NCBI GenBank assembly: GCA_947172415.1
Contig: OX359200.1
Coordinates: 2,110,501 to 2,174,500 of the forward strand
Source: Chondrosia reniformis
Taxonomy: Eukaryota; Porifera; Demospongiae; Chondrillida; Chondrillidae
Direction: 5' to 3'
DNA length: 64,000 nt
Shown here: piece by piece, positions 37,201-49,183 of the stretch
Numbering within the stretch: position 1 is the stretch's first letter
Layout of the letters: each line of letters opens with the position of its first letter
Notes under the pieces: generated by a model
Database searches by the model: none
Told to the model about the DNA's origin: nothing
Seen by the model: only the letters and a program-made list of their open reading frames with translations
Program-made: the position numbers and the translations under genes

Positions 37201-37633
37201 ACTCGTTTATATTCTAGAAGTTAGACTTAAAAGATGATGATATAAAGACACAACGTTAGCAAACCCGTTACAGCCTAATACCCGTAAAATCCATAATATC
37301 TTACCTTTCGTGATCTAAATCAAGGAAAGTCTTCCGTAAAAGTTTAGCTCCTCTAATGATGATTCTTCGCTGAAAGTTACAGATCGATCCAATAATTCTC
37401 CAGAGAATAACGTTCACCTCTAAGATCTTTTTTGATTAATACCATTTTTACCTGATTGTGCAACAATTATCGTCATAGCAACATATGTCGCAAAAGTTAC
37501 AGTCGTAACCATGGTTACTGGAAAATAATACAACGGTTGCCATGGTGAAACTGCCGGTAAATTTTAAATTCACCAATTTTCATCAGTCTATATATGCCTA
37601 CTGTATATTTTACATTTATGGTGAAATGCACTA
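34237..37633 (+). mobile_element. Tc1/mariner (IS630)-superfamily DNA transposon, 3397 bp
   Basis: Perfect 26-base terminal inverted repeats starting TAGTGCATTTCACCATAAAT, flanked by TA at 34235-34236 and 37634-37635. The empty site can be read from the intact collagen gene (gaa-ta-tgctgg), confirming precise insertion. It carries one spliced transposase gene (34669-36784). Internal non-coding arms are about 430 bases on the left and 850 on the right. The duplication could also be scored as ATAT if the first T is not part of the element. Confidence 0.9.
34669..36784 (+). CDS. DDE transposase of the 34237 element, three exons, one frameshift
   Basis: Exons 34669-35013, 35109-36430 and 36518-36784, with GT-AG introns of 95 and 87 bases. 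The N-terminus is acidic and Ser/Thr-rich (MSEIDRETATNEL ... SSSEDE). Next comes a helical, probably DNA-binding region (WVKRLPTVDRKILGSMLYDH), then the DDE core: first Asp in FLYHDETVFNAND, second in VWIFDHSSGHQDY, final Glu in FHPELNPIERCWGKAKKYA. The interval between second Asp and Glu exceeds 100 residues, longer than in classical Tc1/mariner. One base is out of register near 35375 (ADRRG then YARPSLLDQEDICRK in the next frame), so this copy is probably inactive unless that is a sequencing error. The FDHSSGH-type core is seen in eukaryotic IS630-like families; subfamily not identified. Confidence 0.82.
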
Positions 37634-38209
37634 TATGCTGGTTATACTCCAGGGATACAAAATATAATTTAATTGTATCCATTATATATATAGAATATGA
37701 GAATCGGTAGCTGCAGTTCAGAATCACAATGCTCCATGTACTATGTGTGGAATTCGAACTATATATTTACCAGGAATAAGGTTCTAATGATACCTGGAAC
37801 CATAACATGTCCTTCAGGGAGTATTACTGGTGCATAATGACACATAGCCTTTTCCGTGCGCGTTAAGTTATAATCAATCACGTTACCGTGCGCAAGCCAC
37901 TTTAGAGGCTCGACGTTAATTTCAACTATATAAAATGACTGTAAACAATTCTTTCTAGCTTCAATAAGTCTCCACAAAAACTATAGTTTGATTATTTAAT
38001 AGAGCGGCTGCGTAGCTAGGCATTAAGGCGGGAAAACGTTCGAGTATCCTTTCCTTACAAACGACTGAACGTACATCTTTGTATTACGGCGGTTCCACTT
38101 ATTTTGCTTGTTCTGCGACTAAGAAACGGAATGAATAAGCTATTAACAAATTATTCAATAAATTTTTGCACAAACAGAGTAAAAATAAATTGGTAATTTA
38201 TAATATTAG

Positions 38210-39900
38210 AATAAAGGAAAATACTTCAATGATGGAGCAGTTCTTTCCATAGTTCTTGAAGATTGGAATGATTCAGGAGATGAAGATTTTGAAGTAGAAG
38301 GAGAGTTTGAAGGTGGCAATAGTTTACTTGAAGTAATGGAGATATTACCTGATCCTCTTGATAATGCTCAAGCGAATGAAGATAGTAAAGATCACATGTC
38401 TTCTTCAGATGAGACAGATTGCCTAACATCCATTAGTGAAGGCAATCAAACTGCTACACCTATAGCTGAATTCAAGGAGAAGATTGGGGTAACAAATCCA
38501 CTAGAGAGCGATAGTACAGCACTGGATTTTTTCCTTACTATATTTGCGAAAAACACCTTCCAGGACTTGTGTTTTCAGACTAACCTGTATGCTTCACAAA
38601 ATCCCCCTTCAGCTAGGTATAATTGGGAAGATACTTCTCCTGATGAAATGATGCTTTTCCTGGGGATTGTACTTGCTACTGTGATAAAACGTTTGCCTGA
38701 GTGGCAAGATTACTGGTCACAGAATCCAATCCTTGGATCACCAGCAATTGTACAAGGGATGTCTTTGACACGCTTTAAGGCCTTGATGAGCAATCTCCAT
38801 GTGAATGATAATTCCACAGCTGTTAGTAGAAATCAGCCAGGATACGACAAGCTACACAAGATTAGGCCATTGCTTGATGAAGTAAATAAAAATTGCCTTG
38901 AAGAGTATCAACCGCATAGGGAGGCATCTATTGACGAGGCCATGGTTCCATTTAAGGGAAGAAGTTCTCTTAAACAGTACATGCCCCAAAAGCCAGTGAA
39001 GCGTGGGTTTAAAGTGTGGTGTAGAGCAGATGCTCACAACGGCTACATAAGTCAAATGCAGGTTTATGCTGGAAAAGCCTCAGATGGTACAATAGAGAAA
39101 AACCTTGGGAAAGGAAACGTAAAAGACCTTACAGTTCCACTAACGAACAAGGGATATTTCATCTTCTTTGATTACTTTTTCTCCAGTGTTTCCTTAGCAG
39201 AGTCACTGCTTAGCAAAAATTCGTTTTGCATAGGCACTGCAAGGACTGACGGGAGAAAATGGCCTTCTACCCTTACCAATAACAAAGAAATGAACAAAAA
39301 AATGGAACGAGGGGATTCTAAAGAGGCTAAATCAGGAAGTGTAAATTGCCTCGTATGGAAGGATAACAAATGTGTTGCCATGGTAAACACAGTTACCAGT
39401 CTAAAAGACACTACCACCATCAACAGGAGACAGAAAGATGGGAGCAGGAAAGCCATCCCTTGCTCTACTGCAATTAAGGGTCTACAACACCTATATGGCT
39501 GGTGTAGACTTGGCAGATGCAAGAAGGAAAACTTACAGTTGCTCCAGGATGTCTAAGAAGTGGTGGCTTCCTAGTTGATCTCTCCGTGGTAAATGCCTAC
39601 ATTCTGGCTTGTGAAACTCCAAATGTTCCAAAACGTTCACTAAAAAACTTTATTTTGGAGCTCGTAGAGGAACTGCTCAGTAAACACAACTCCAGAAAGC
39701 GATCAGGGCGCCGACCCACAGCAGATGTTCCTCCTTCGACTCGTTTCAACGATTGTCAGTTCCCAGACCGAATCAAATCAAAACGTTAGTACGTTGTTTG
39801 TGCCCTAGATAACCAGAGAAGACATGTTACGTTTGCTTGTTCCGATGGCAATCCAAAACATCCGGTTCCACTCTAGATCTGTCCAGTGCCCTGTTTTCGG
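38210..39900 (+). pseudogene. piggyBac transposase, copy 1 (frameshifted near the C-terminus)
   Basis: Open frame from 38210 with first ATG at 38336, to 39556. Order as in piggyBac: acidic N-terminus (EDWNDSGDEDFEVEGEF before the ATG), ALDFFLTIFAKNTFQDLC, MLFLGIVLATVIKRLPEWQD, RFKALMSNLHVNDN, first Asp in SIDEAMVPFKGR, KPVKRGFKVWCRADAHNGYI, second Asp in FIFFDYFFSSVSLAESLL. A shift at about 39480 moves the third Asp (AGVDLADARRKTYS, KKWWLP) to another frame, followed by LSVVNAYILACE and, after further breaks, a Cys-rich tail remnant (CRSVQCPVF). The catalytic residues survive, so decay looks recent. Terminal repeats not found; the left flank contains GTTAAG at about 37865 but no matching right end. 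Confidence 0.85.
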
Positions 39901-40031
39901 ATCTTCCACATGAAAAACTAAACTACGTAACTTATGGAAGCCATTTTGCTTCTAATTATCCCCGTATTTGTCTTGTATTTCTTAGTATACTTATCTGCTC
40001 TTTGATATTAGCACAGATGTCTGCAGCTTGA

Positions 40032-42294
40032 CTGCTTTTCTTGTGACGCCTAGGTCGTTGCTTATTATATAGTCGCAGTTTTCACACCTCCAGAGGCAGG
40101 CCAAAACAAGGTTATTGAAAACCAGTGGCAGAGCAACGTGCATTCCACAAAGCACACTCAAACGTGAGTTGTTGCGATTGCAGGCTAACCACTAGAGGTA
40201 TAGGGAGTCCAAGCCGAAGCAATTCACTGTAGGAATTATCGACCGTGAGAGCTGAAGGCAAGCGTGGTACAGCCATTTTTATTTTTTTGCTGTTTGATTT
40301 ATATACATCTAAGACTAGATGAGCTATTTGGTGGCGATGATTGGTTTGGATCTAAAAACATGCTACAATTACAGCCAGTAAATGGTGATCCTGTTTATGA
40401 AAAATTACTCAGAAATCATCAGCAATTAAGTTGGGATGTGTTACATCTGTAAACATTTGGAAAGATGCCTTCATATATGAAAAGAAAGAATTAACAGAAA
40501 ATGTACGTAAAAAGGAGATAGTCAATATGCATGTTTATTAGATGCTGTAAGGTGTGGTCAGTAGACAGAAAACATAGAAACAGTACTTCAACAAAAGGTT
40601 ATTGACAAACCTATAGAAGAGCTCTTTGAATAACTTCAAAACATCAAAAAGAGACCTATTTGTCTTTTTCCCACTAGAAAACAGTGTGATTATTTTAAGA
40701 TTACAATGCTAACACATATAACTTCTGAACTGCATGAGATTCCATTCATTGATGAAGTAAGTAATCGTACGATCTTTCCAAAATTCATATTAATCGATTA
40801 CGGTTATATAGTGTAATAAACGTGTAAAATATTAAAGGTTCCTTCAGTAGTATAACTGTTTTATAAAGAAAAGTATTGGATTATGCAAATGTTTTAGGAA
40901 AAATGCAAAATGGCTGTCAAGGGGAAGACCTATTTTCTTGCCCAATTTTCGGCAATATCCAATAATTTTGTCTATTAACTTCATCAAAGGTTTTTTGGAT
41001 GGTATCCTAGCCAACCAAAGTACAACAGGAACTTAAAAAGGTAGAAAAGGTAGTTTTTACACTTGTGCCGCAAATGTGGCCTTCAGTCCATAAAGGGGTT
41101 GCAGTAACACTTACACGCAGTCGTTAAAAGGTTAATCAATTATTTAGAGGGAAAAGGGAAAGCATCCTACACGCTTAAGCCAGACCTTGAGAATAGCCTT
41201 ATTAACACAGATTCATCACTTACCAATGAGGAAACAGAATCTAGCAATATTTGTTGTACTCTTTATATCATAAAACAGTCTGCATAAATATTCAATGGTT
41301 ACGGACGGCCATTTTATAACCCATTATCTTTTCAAAGTAGTATAGTATCTCTCTAGTTGTTGGTCTTTGAATCTCAATTTCTCCTTCACGGAAGTGCGGG
41401 TGGATCCCAAACTTTCAGTGAAGGTAAGTTAAGACCTACTCTACACTCTAATACTAAAATCGCATTTTCCACTAAGTGTGTAAAACTTTCAGCTTTTATC
41501 CTCGACTACATTTTTTAAATTAATTTTTCATTCTATTTTGTTCTGTATAGGGCTGCATGATATTTATCCGCTAGTATGTTTTGCACATGGCACATTAATA
41601 AATATCCATCACCTTAGTTTGCAATTTTTCTACATATAGATAAAAGTAATATTACAATAAGCAAAACATATATATACGTGTATGCATGTACATAATACAA
41701 ATCAAATATTTCTATATTAAAATCTATAAACTATATTGTTAATTTTTGCCTACATTATAAGTAAAAAGGAAAATCCTCATGCATTATATAATTATTATAG
41801 ACTTAATGATCGTCCTCTTCATCCCAATCTCCTTAAAATTCATCCCAATCTATATTTATATCAAAATAATCAGATTCTAGTTTCTAATTGTCTCCATCAT
41901 TTCTATCATCATCACCATATTTTTTCATTATCAGTAAATTTATCATCCTCATGATCACTTGTCCTATTATTAGAGCCATGGATGGATCCAGAGCTAAAAA
42001 TTAAGATCTATAAGAACAAAGTAACATGCATCAGCAAGTTAACCCTTTATGAGCTGAAAGAGTCTATAGTCTATAGTCTAGTGGCTCAGTCTGTAGTTAA
42101 ACTGTTACAATACCACAATTATATTATATCCAATCATTTTAAAACCACATACAACTTAATTATAGTTTATATATGTAGCTTAATATATATTACCAAGCAT
42201 AGCAGAAGCAGAAGCAAGGTTTTATGATCTGGTCAATACGAAGTTGAATTATGATCGAGGTGTCAACCGAAATGTTTTAGATCTTAACGGCCCT
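40032..42294. other. No recognisable gene
   Basis: AT-rich. A 62-codon frame at 40264-40452 (RLDELFGGDDWFGSKNMLQ) and a 72-codon frame at 41736 have no family signature that I know. Probably piggyBac flank and old repeats. Confidence 0.4.
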
Positions 42295-42440
42295 TTTCCC
42301 AATTTTAAGAGAAAGCTAATTAAGCTAGATAACGAAGCCAAACGAACGTCCACCATTTTTTGACATATTCAAGGTTACGAACAGGAAACCATACGTTAAC
42401 ATAATTTCTGAAAACAATATAGGGGTCCCTACTGAGAAAG
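42295..42440 (+). repeat. Dispersed repeat B, copy 2
   Basis: Second copy of the repeat at 27525 (gtccaccatttttt, aacaggaaacc, ttaacataatttc, aaaacaatataggggt). Confidence 0.5.
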
Positions 42441-42516
42441 AATATCAAAAAGGGTTTCAAAACAATATATCCAATGTAACAACAGACTAAAGGTTCATTG
42501 CTACACTTGATATATG

Positions 42517-42619
42517 ATAGTTGAATATTAATTACTATTGGCTGAGGAAGGTCTACGAACCGAAATTATTCAAGTTCGCTCTACTGCAGTAAAAAAGCTT
42601 AAACTTAATATTCAACTAT
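42517..42619. mobile_element. 103-bp MITE-like inverted-repeat element
   Basis: Ends atagttgaatattaa and its exact reverse complement, 15 bases, around a short unique core. Flanks give no clear target duplication. Confidence 0.6.
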
Positions 42620-43489
42620 GTATTTACTTCGAAACGTTTCTTAAATCTGTAATTTATACTTGAATGTTGGAGAACTATAGCTGAAATAAAAACCACTAAC
42701 ATTTATAATTTTTATTTTTGATTGTAGCTAAACCTGCGTGTCAAATAGTTTCGGCTCATGATCAATTTGAGGTTGACTTGGATTCATACTTCTTCCTCCT
42801 CCTTCTCTAGATCTAACATAGGAGTATCCTCGGGCTCACTCATCATTAACAGATATACGAATACAGAATCACATTCGTAATCAGCTTTTTAAACACAAGA
42901 AAACGGAAATATAGTTACAGAACCCGGAAATGGAATGCATACTATATAATACATACATACATTTCCTATTTCGCTTCCTATAAGATAAAATTCCATATAC
43001 TTAGATAAAATTCCATTTATTTAGTTTGGCTATATATATATAAATAGTCAACGGGAGAGTACTATTCGCCAGCTAAATTGTGGACGAAGACGCTAAGGAA
43101 GGCCCACAGGAACAAGCTATAACTGTCAAGCAAACTTTAGTATGATTAATATACTTACTGTATTCACAAATGTATGCAACAATTGCAGACAATGAATGAA
43201 AGCCTTTAAAATGTCTCACTAATTATAGAAAAGAACATTAACAGAATGTACAGGAATCAGAAGAAGCAGTGAGTTCAAATTGCATCCGAAAACGTTGATT
43301 AATCCGACGTCAGTGATCAATACACAATCTTCCGCAAATCACCACTACTAATAATTTTGCACTTATGGTGGTAAGTGTGATAAGAAAAAGAGAATAGTTC
43401 TAACGATCAAAGAAAACAGAAACAGAAAATGATTACTTTAGTAGACTATAAGTGATACATTTGTATGTACAGTATAGGTTCTTTAAAAA

Positions 43490-43745
43490 CAAGTAGTTCG
43501 AGTTTAAAAATTTGTAAGGCTGCCGCCCCCTGAATTAACTCGAACTACTTGGCCACTTGGTTGAGATTTAATATAATCTTAACGATTGAGGATGCTTTAT
43601 ATATAAATACGATGGAAAAGCTTTGCTAACTAATCATTAAGCTTACCGAAACCCCCATTTGCAAAAACAATGTATTATATATATCTATACATCTTTCCGT
43701 AACATACACTGTAATCAGCAAATGAAAACAATATAAAGGGCTGCC
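43490..43745 (+). mobile_element. Repeat family A, copy 2
   Basis: Same start hairpin (caagtagttcgagtt ... aactcgaactacttgg), same gcaaaaacaatgtatt core, same end (aaaacaatataaagggctgc). It is shorter in the middle than the copy at 19353. Confidence 0.72.
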
Positions 43746-44037
43746 ACCCTAAAATATCAAAAATTCAAAAACCCTGCAATCCTCACAAATTCAGATAATC
43801 GCCTTCCAACTGTAATTAAGATTTAAAATGACAATTAACGAAGTCGACCATTGTTTGTGTACTTCTGCATGTTGGTGAAGCAGATATCACATCCTTGATT
43901 GTGCAATGATCACAAATGAATTCCATTATACCTTGATTTTAGTTACACTTCCTTTGTTATATTTTCAAAAGCTTACATCTCCAATATATACTCCGTTGCC
44001 GGGCCAACCGCCTGTGTTTACATTTCGTAAATGTTAT

Positions 44038-44092
44038 ATAACAGGATTTAAGAAGCTATATACTGCATCGGCTTCTTAAATCCAGTTATATC
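44038..44092. repeat. Short hairpin-forming inverted repeat
   Basis: ataacaggatttaagaagc faces gcttcttaaatccagttat with one mismatch and a loop of about 16 bases. Confidence 0.7.
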
Positions 44093-44293
44093 CCTGCCCA
44101 AATATTGGTAAACTAAGATGTTTCTTCTTTGGGGGTGGACAATTCTCTTTACATTTAAGACAGTTGGAATAGTCAGGGCAAGAGCATTCTATGAAGTCGT
44201 CAGCGTTTAAGCAAAACCAAGCAGACATTAGATGAGCCATCCTAAAAGTCCTGCCAAAATAACGATAAAAAACGACAGAATATATATCACTCA

Positions 44294-44403
44294 TACCACG
44301 GCGTTTCGGTGTATATGAGTTTATATACGTACTCGCCCTCGGGCGCTAACAGGCCCTCGTGACTTATACGTATAAAACCCATATACACCTCAACGCTGTG
44401 GTA
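44294..44403. mobile_element. 110-bp foldback MITE
   Basis: Nearly the whole element is an imperfect palindrome: left arm taccacggcgtttcggtgta..., right arm ...tatacacctcaacgctgtggta, about 38 bases each, around gccctcgggcgctaacaggc. A few mismatches. Flanked by TCA/TAA, with possible TA duplication. Confidence 0.7.
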
Positions 44404-46224
44404 TAACTAATACCCAAATCATGAAATTTTAAATTGCTTACAATAGCCTAGGTATCAATGTAAAATCAGTTTTCAACCAATTGAGATATGTTGTTTTTGT
44501 AGCCTGAAAAGAAGAAAGTTTAGAAGAATTTAAGCCTCTACCCAATCAATCTGACTAGGAGCAACTAAAAAGAGAAAAGCGAACCTCTTCAATGCCAGAG
44601 GGGCCTTGGGCCTGGCCAAATAATTATATCAGCGGTGATGATAATGACGACTCAGACTAAGATCTATGCATATATACAGAACTCACGAGATAAATTACAA
44701 AAATAAATGCATTAATTAATACATGATTTTTATATATTTCTCAAATTATTTGTATCAACATCATTGATTAAAATGCCACATTATTTATGTTTTCTATACT
44801 TATGCATACATCTTAAATATATAAAAACACATGTACACAATACAAAAATGATTATATAGGTAATAGATGTATATATAGAACAGAAGACATATTAACAAGA
44901 CAACTCACATCATCATATTCTGTATATCACCTTCCATCCCTCATTGTACTTGAGCTGTAGTGCACCACATCCAGACTTAAGATCAGTGTTTGTGTATGAT
45001 TGTCCGTTAACTGCAGCCTGCTAGCCTTAAGGGGCAAGCGCTTATCACACAGAAGCAGTCGGGCTATGTACCTAGGTGGACAGCACTTATCAAATGAAAT
45101 GGCACTAACAGAAGAACTAGTACCTCAAATTAATTTATTTTACTTCTGCTGGGTTATTAAGAATACACTGCCAAACCCTGTTATTGGCAAACCAAGCCTA
45201 AAACGTGTCCTTAGAAAAAGGTGTTAAGATACATAAACATACCTGTTCATTATGCATCACACATGCATAGCATCTATAACTGTGGTTATGATGTGCATTT
45301 ATGCTTAATATCAATAAAACATACCATAATATCATCATCTGTATTGATATATGGCTTCACTTACAATTTCAATTAGATATATTTTACTTTAATTGCTTCA
45401 CTTCTCAGTTTAAATAATTGTGGTTATGAAATTGCATAATTTGCATTCAATATTTATTCATGCAATAAAATCAAGATGACTTTTTCTTTACATCTGTATA
45501 ATATGGCTTCCAAGATTCAACAATTACAAATGATTAATCTCAAGTCAACTCCAGCATATGGCCAATCTATAAGACCTCTAGGGTAATATACAATTTATAA
45601 CAGAGTTGATCATAGAGATTGCTCCAAAAAATGAATAATGAACTAGATTAATACAGTATAGCTTAATCAAAAACCACTTTATTTGGTAGCATAGTGCACA
45701 ACTACATCCTTTGGTTCCCTAAAAGCCATTAAAAAGACAATTTACATTGTCATATAAACAAACGTACCAAAACAAAAAGTCAAATGGCATTACCCTACCT
45801 TCTACTACATGTACAGTGTGTTTTATGACCTTTTCACACTGCAAATGGTTAATGCGCATCAATATGCATTCAGTTTGCCAGTGTGAAAAGGCCTTTCGAT
45901 ATGTAGATTTTAAGAACTAAATCATGACGGTCCTAAGTCTACAGCTTGCTATGGTCATTAACCATACTATAAAACACAAAATTCACTTTGAGAACTACAA
46001 CAGCAGACTAGTGATTGACTACCAGCGGCGATTTCAATCTTGTATGTATTAATTTCGTAAATAATAATAATTATAACTGAATTACAGCAAGCATTGTAGA
46101 CAACAATGATGACATGGTACATAACTTGAAACATGTTTGTCAATAGTACAGATTGTGTTACATGAGTCTGTTTCTAACCTAGCAGTTGGGGATCATACCC
46201 TCACTGGCCACTAAATCAAGCTGG
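44404..46224. other. No recognisable gene
   Basis: AT-rich stretch with short frames only (for example 75 codons at 45000). No repeat or domain recognised. Confidence 0.4.
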
Positions 46225-48270
46225 CCTTCACAGAGGGCAGTTGTTTGGCAGGCCCTGTTTGATGTGGAACGAACACAGCGAACACACATGATGGCAGATC
46301 TCAGCAATGAGAAATTCAGCAAGCATCAGATCCAGCTCATGGTCTTCGAATACAACTGTGCATGCTTGTCTGCCAGGAGGGATGCTAATCTCTTGTACGT
46401 GACGGTTGCTGCTGTGCCCATCCCAACCACTGCAGAGAAGACTAGTGGGGTGAACAAGCCATGTTCCACTTCGAGGATCCTCCTTTCATAGCAGCGCCTC
46501 TTCTCTCTTTCATGTCTCCTGTATACTGACTCCATGGTGGACTTACAGTTACTTGGTGCATTAGAGTTGAAGACCCTTATGTCGAAAAATGCACCCTGGT
46601 GCTTGTCCCCCCTGAAGCCCTGTGCACGCACGTCCAGTCTCGCCCCATCCTCAGTGTTCGCAGTTCTGTGCTGGAATTATTCTCCTGAGAGTGTTTGGAG
46701 ATCCGGTTCCACAGCAACATTGTGGCAGACCTCTACAAGGAGGTTAGCAGTGATTTCTCTCACGTCATTATGCCTGAGTGAAGGAAATACACCATGTGTG
46801 CAGCTCAAAGCGTGCTCAACTGTGAAATGTTTCCCACAGACACAATTTCCTGGCAGGTGGGTCAGTTTCCATCCATAGCGTAGGCTAAGTGCATTCCGGT
46901 ATGCCCCTTTGTGTAGGTTAAACCCGTGTTCAGTTAGGGGTAACACTCCTAGCCAGCTAGATACACCCTTCTCACTGCCACAATCCATAGACTTCTGCAG
47001 ATCAGTGGAGAAGTTCTTGCGCAGTAAGGCAGCCTCTGCGTTCTGTTTCGGCGTCGCTGAGCCTTGACCTTGTTCACTGCAGTGGTTTGTTCATTCTCTA
47101 CCCTTGAAGGATAGGTTTGGTGTTGTTGAAGAAGGCCACCCAGTCTAGTGGGAAGGGCTAACAGGTCTCCCTCTTGTTCCACAAAGGCACTTCTACCTGT
47201 GAGGGCTAGTCAGCATTTGTAGCGAATGACATTCTCAAGAGGCTGAAAGAGATCGCTGATGTTGGGAATCGTTCTCGACAAGTACGTCCACTTACTGGAG
47301 AGGCCATGTGTCATAGCAGCGTATGCTGCATGCGGCTGGCTTCTGGCAATAGCTGCCAACTGCTCCACTTCTCTTACCCACTCCTGAACCTTGCCCGTCA
47401 CATATGTCTCCACAAAGGTCCGAGACCCCAGTGCAGCCCCTAAGATGTCTCTGCCCTTCTCTGGTAATCTGCACATCAGTACCTTGAAACAGTTCAGCAG
47501 TCCGGGCTGTATGTTCTTCTTTGCTAATGGGCGAGGCATTTGCATGATAACCGAAGTCTGGTCCAATCTCCTACATTTTATCCCACCAATGTTTAAGCTG
47601 ATGGAGTTGGCCACCGGCAGAGGCATCGTCAGCGAACCAGACTTGCTTTACCTGACTCAACTTGCCCAGTTTGTGGATGAGAGGTATAGTGGCAATGGCA
47701 TACATTGCCATTGCCAGGGGATCACATTGAGTAGTACCCTCTCTGGAGAAAATAACTTTTCCGTCAACAAACAGCTGGGCATCAGCACGGTACGTATTCA
47801 CTATTGCAGGGGCAATTGACGGGCAAAGATGCTAGACATTCTGAAGGGCAACTTGTCTGTTCAGGGAGTTGAAGGTGTTCATTGCATCTACTAGCAGTAC
47901 TGCCTCGCTGTTGGCATCCTGAAAAATGTGTCTCAATGCATGGACAGCTGCTTCACTCCCTCCATGTTGCCCTGCACCGACTTGCAATGCTCCCGTCACC
48001 TCTTATATAGACTTGTGGGCCTGCAGCAGCCAACACTGCTTTGCCGATAATCCTTCTGACCACTTCGCCAATCCCTATTGGTCTAACCCCAGGGCCACTA
48101 GTCTACGGCAGTGAAGGCATCCAGACCGTTGGGATCCACAAATTGCTGGCAAATGTGATGTGCTACCATAGCCACTGCTTCACACAGGTCAGCCGACTCC
48201 TTCTTAAATGATGACAGAAGGTGCCTCCAACCAGCAGCATCCATTCCTGATGGCCCTGCAGTCCTGTTGG
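46225..48270 (-). pseudogene. Non-LTR-type reverse transcriptase, decayed, with putative restriction-like endonuclease tail
   Basis: Reading the minus strand from 48270 down: TAGPSGMDAAGWRHLLSSFK, VRPIGIGEVVRRIIGKA, AAVHALRHIF and LVDAMNTFNSLNRQVAL (degenerate RT blocks), then LFVDGKVIFSREGTTQCDP and palm motif QVWFADDASAGG (about 47600-47640). A long downstream domain includes KGRDILGAALGSRTFVETYV. Next is a Cys/His motif NCVCGKHFTVEHALSC with GVFPSLRHNDVRE, then RAQGFRGDKHQGAFFDIRVF and SFTPLVF-like FTPLVFSAVVGMGTAATVT. The CxC...H...C plus RHN plus spaced Asp layout resembles RLE-type non-LTR elements. Frames switch at least five times, so it is dead. RT identity is firm; the endonuclease reading is inference. 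Confidence 0.8.
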
Positions 48271-48339
48271 TTCTTAGGGCAATATGATGTATTAGAGGGC
48301 CATTGATCTGTTCATATAGGATAGGATGGGGAGGACATT

Positions 48340-49183
48340 TGCACCTTAATGGTCGTCAATGCATATATTAACCGTAGTTTGTAACACTGATGAAAATACA
48401 GTCTTACCAATCTTCCTCATTCCTCCTCTTGCATTGTATACAAATCTGCCAGGTTGTAAAAGAGTTAATTTGCAATTACAAAATTGAGTAAACACCTCGA
48501 AGAGTGAATCTACATTTTTTTATATATCACAGGCGTACTAAAACCTATAAAAATAAGCATCTTCAAACGGAATCCGAAACGAGACGATTTGCAAAATTAT
48601 CAAAACTAGTAAATGCACGTGCGATAGTAAGAGCTAGAAGTGAAAGTAATTTTCTATGAAAATATTTCAGAATTCTAATTGTTCGTAAGATTTTCAGGAG
48701 GAAATGGAAATTTGCTAGTTCCTTACAACATGAAGTCAGTGTTGTTGTACCCCATACATTAATGCGTATAAATTGATGTGCTTTACGCTTACGTTCACAA
48801 TTTAAACCAGTTGTCTCAGTAATCAAATTAAATTCTCTTTCTAGTCCGTTAAATAAACATACACGTAGCAATGTATTTAATCACGCTCACACTTCAAATC
48901 CTCAAAGGATTGAATCTGTGTGTTTAAATCTATTCCTACTATGCATGAGAAAATCGAATTGTAAACAAAAGAAATAAACAATAATAATTAATATCAGTGA
49001 CAAGAAAGTCTATATACACCGTACTATAAACTATCTACACAAAACTGAAATACTTAGCTTATGCACTTGTCCAAACCATTCATCACGGTCCTACATATGT
49101 TGACGTAAACAAATTATCGATTCTGTTCTCCACCTCTTGTTGCTCTCCCTCTCCCTGACATCTTCCTCTCTCTTCTCTATTAG
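48340..49183. other. No recognisable gene
   Basis: Contains a 102-codon minus frame (48563-48871) without recognisable motif. The last 60 bases are a strong polypyrimidine tract leading into the acceptor at 49183. Confidence 0.4.

Larger units (their letters stand above)
33912..37850 (+). pseudogene. Decayed tandem duplicate of the short-chain collagen gene, split by a transposon
   Basis: Two pieces, 33912-34236 and 37634-37850, align with the intact gene. The copy starts with the same gaggatgctacacag, but most of the signal-peptide exon and intron 1 are lost. It retains acatggacaacaagggcag, ttgcctggtccacca and gtacaacttatatt-like parts with frame-breaking changes. The transposon at 34237-37633 interrupts the sequence for Asn-Pro-Glu-Tyr. 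After it come tgctggttatactcc and ctgcagttcagaatcacaat, and homology stops at gcataatgacaca near 37848. The upstream region back to about 33583 is also duplicated. Not expressible as a full protein. Confidence 0.88.

Noticed and set aside
37851..38209. piggyBac left terminal repeat at the collagen pseudogene break (ccttttccgtgcgcg)
   Set aside because: No inverted match on the right side and no paired TTAA; left as unproven.
40264..40452. 62-codon frame RLDELFGGDDWFG...
   Set aside because: No recognisable domain, no splice context; too short to call.
46186..46878. Plus-strand frames over the reverse transcriptase region
   Set aside because: Antisense shadows; the minus strand carries RT motifs.
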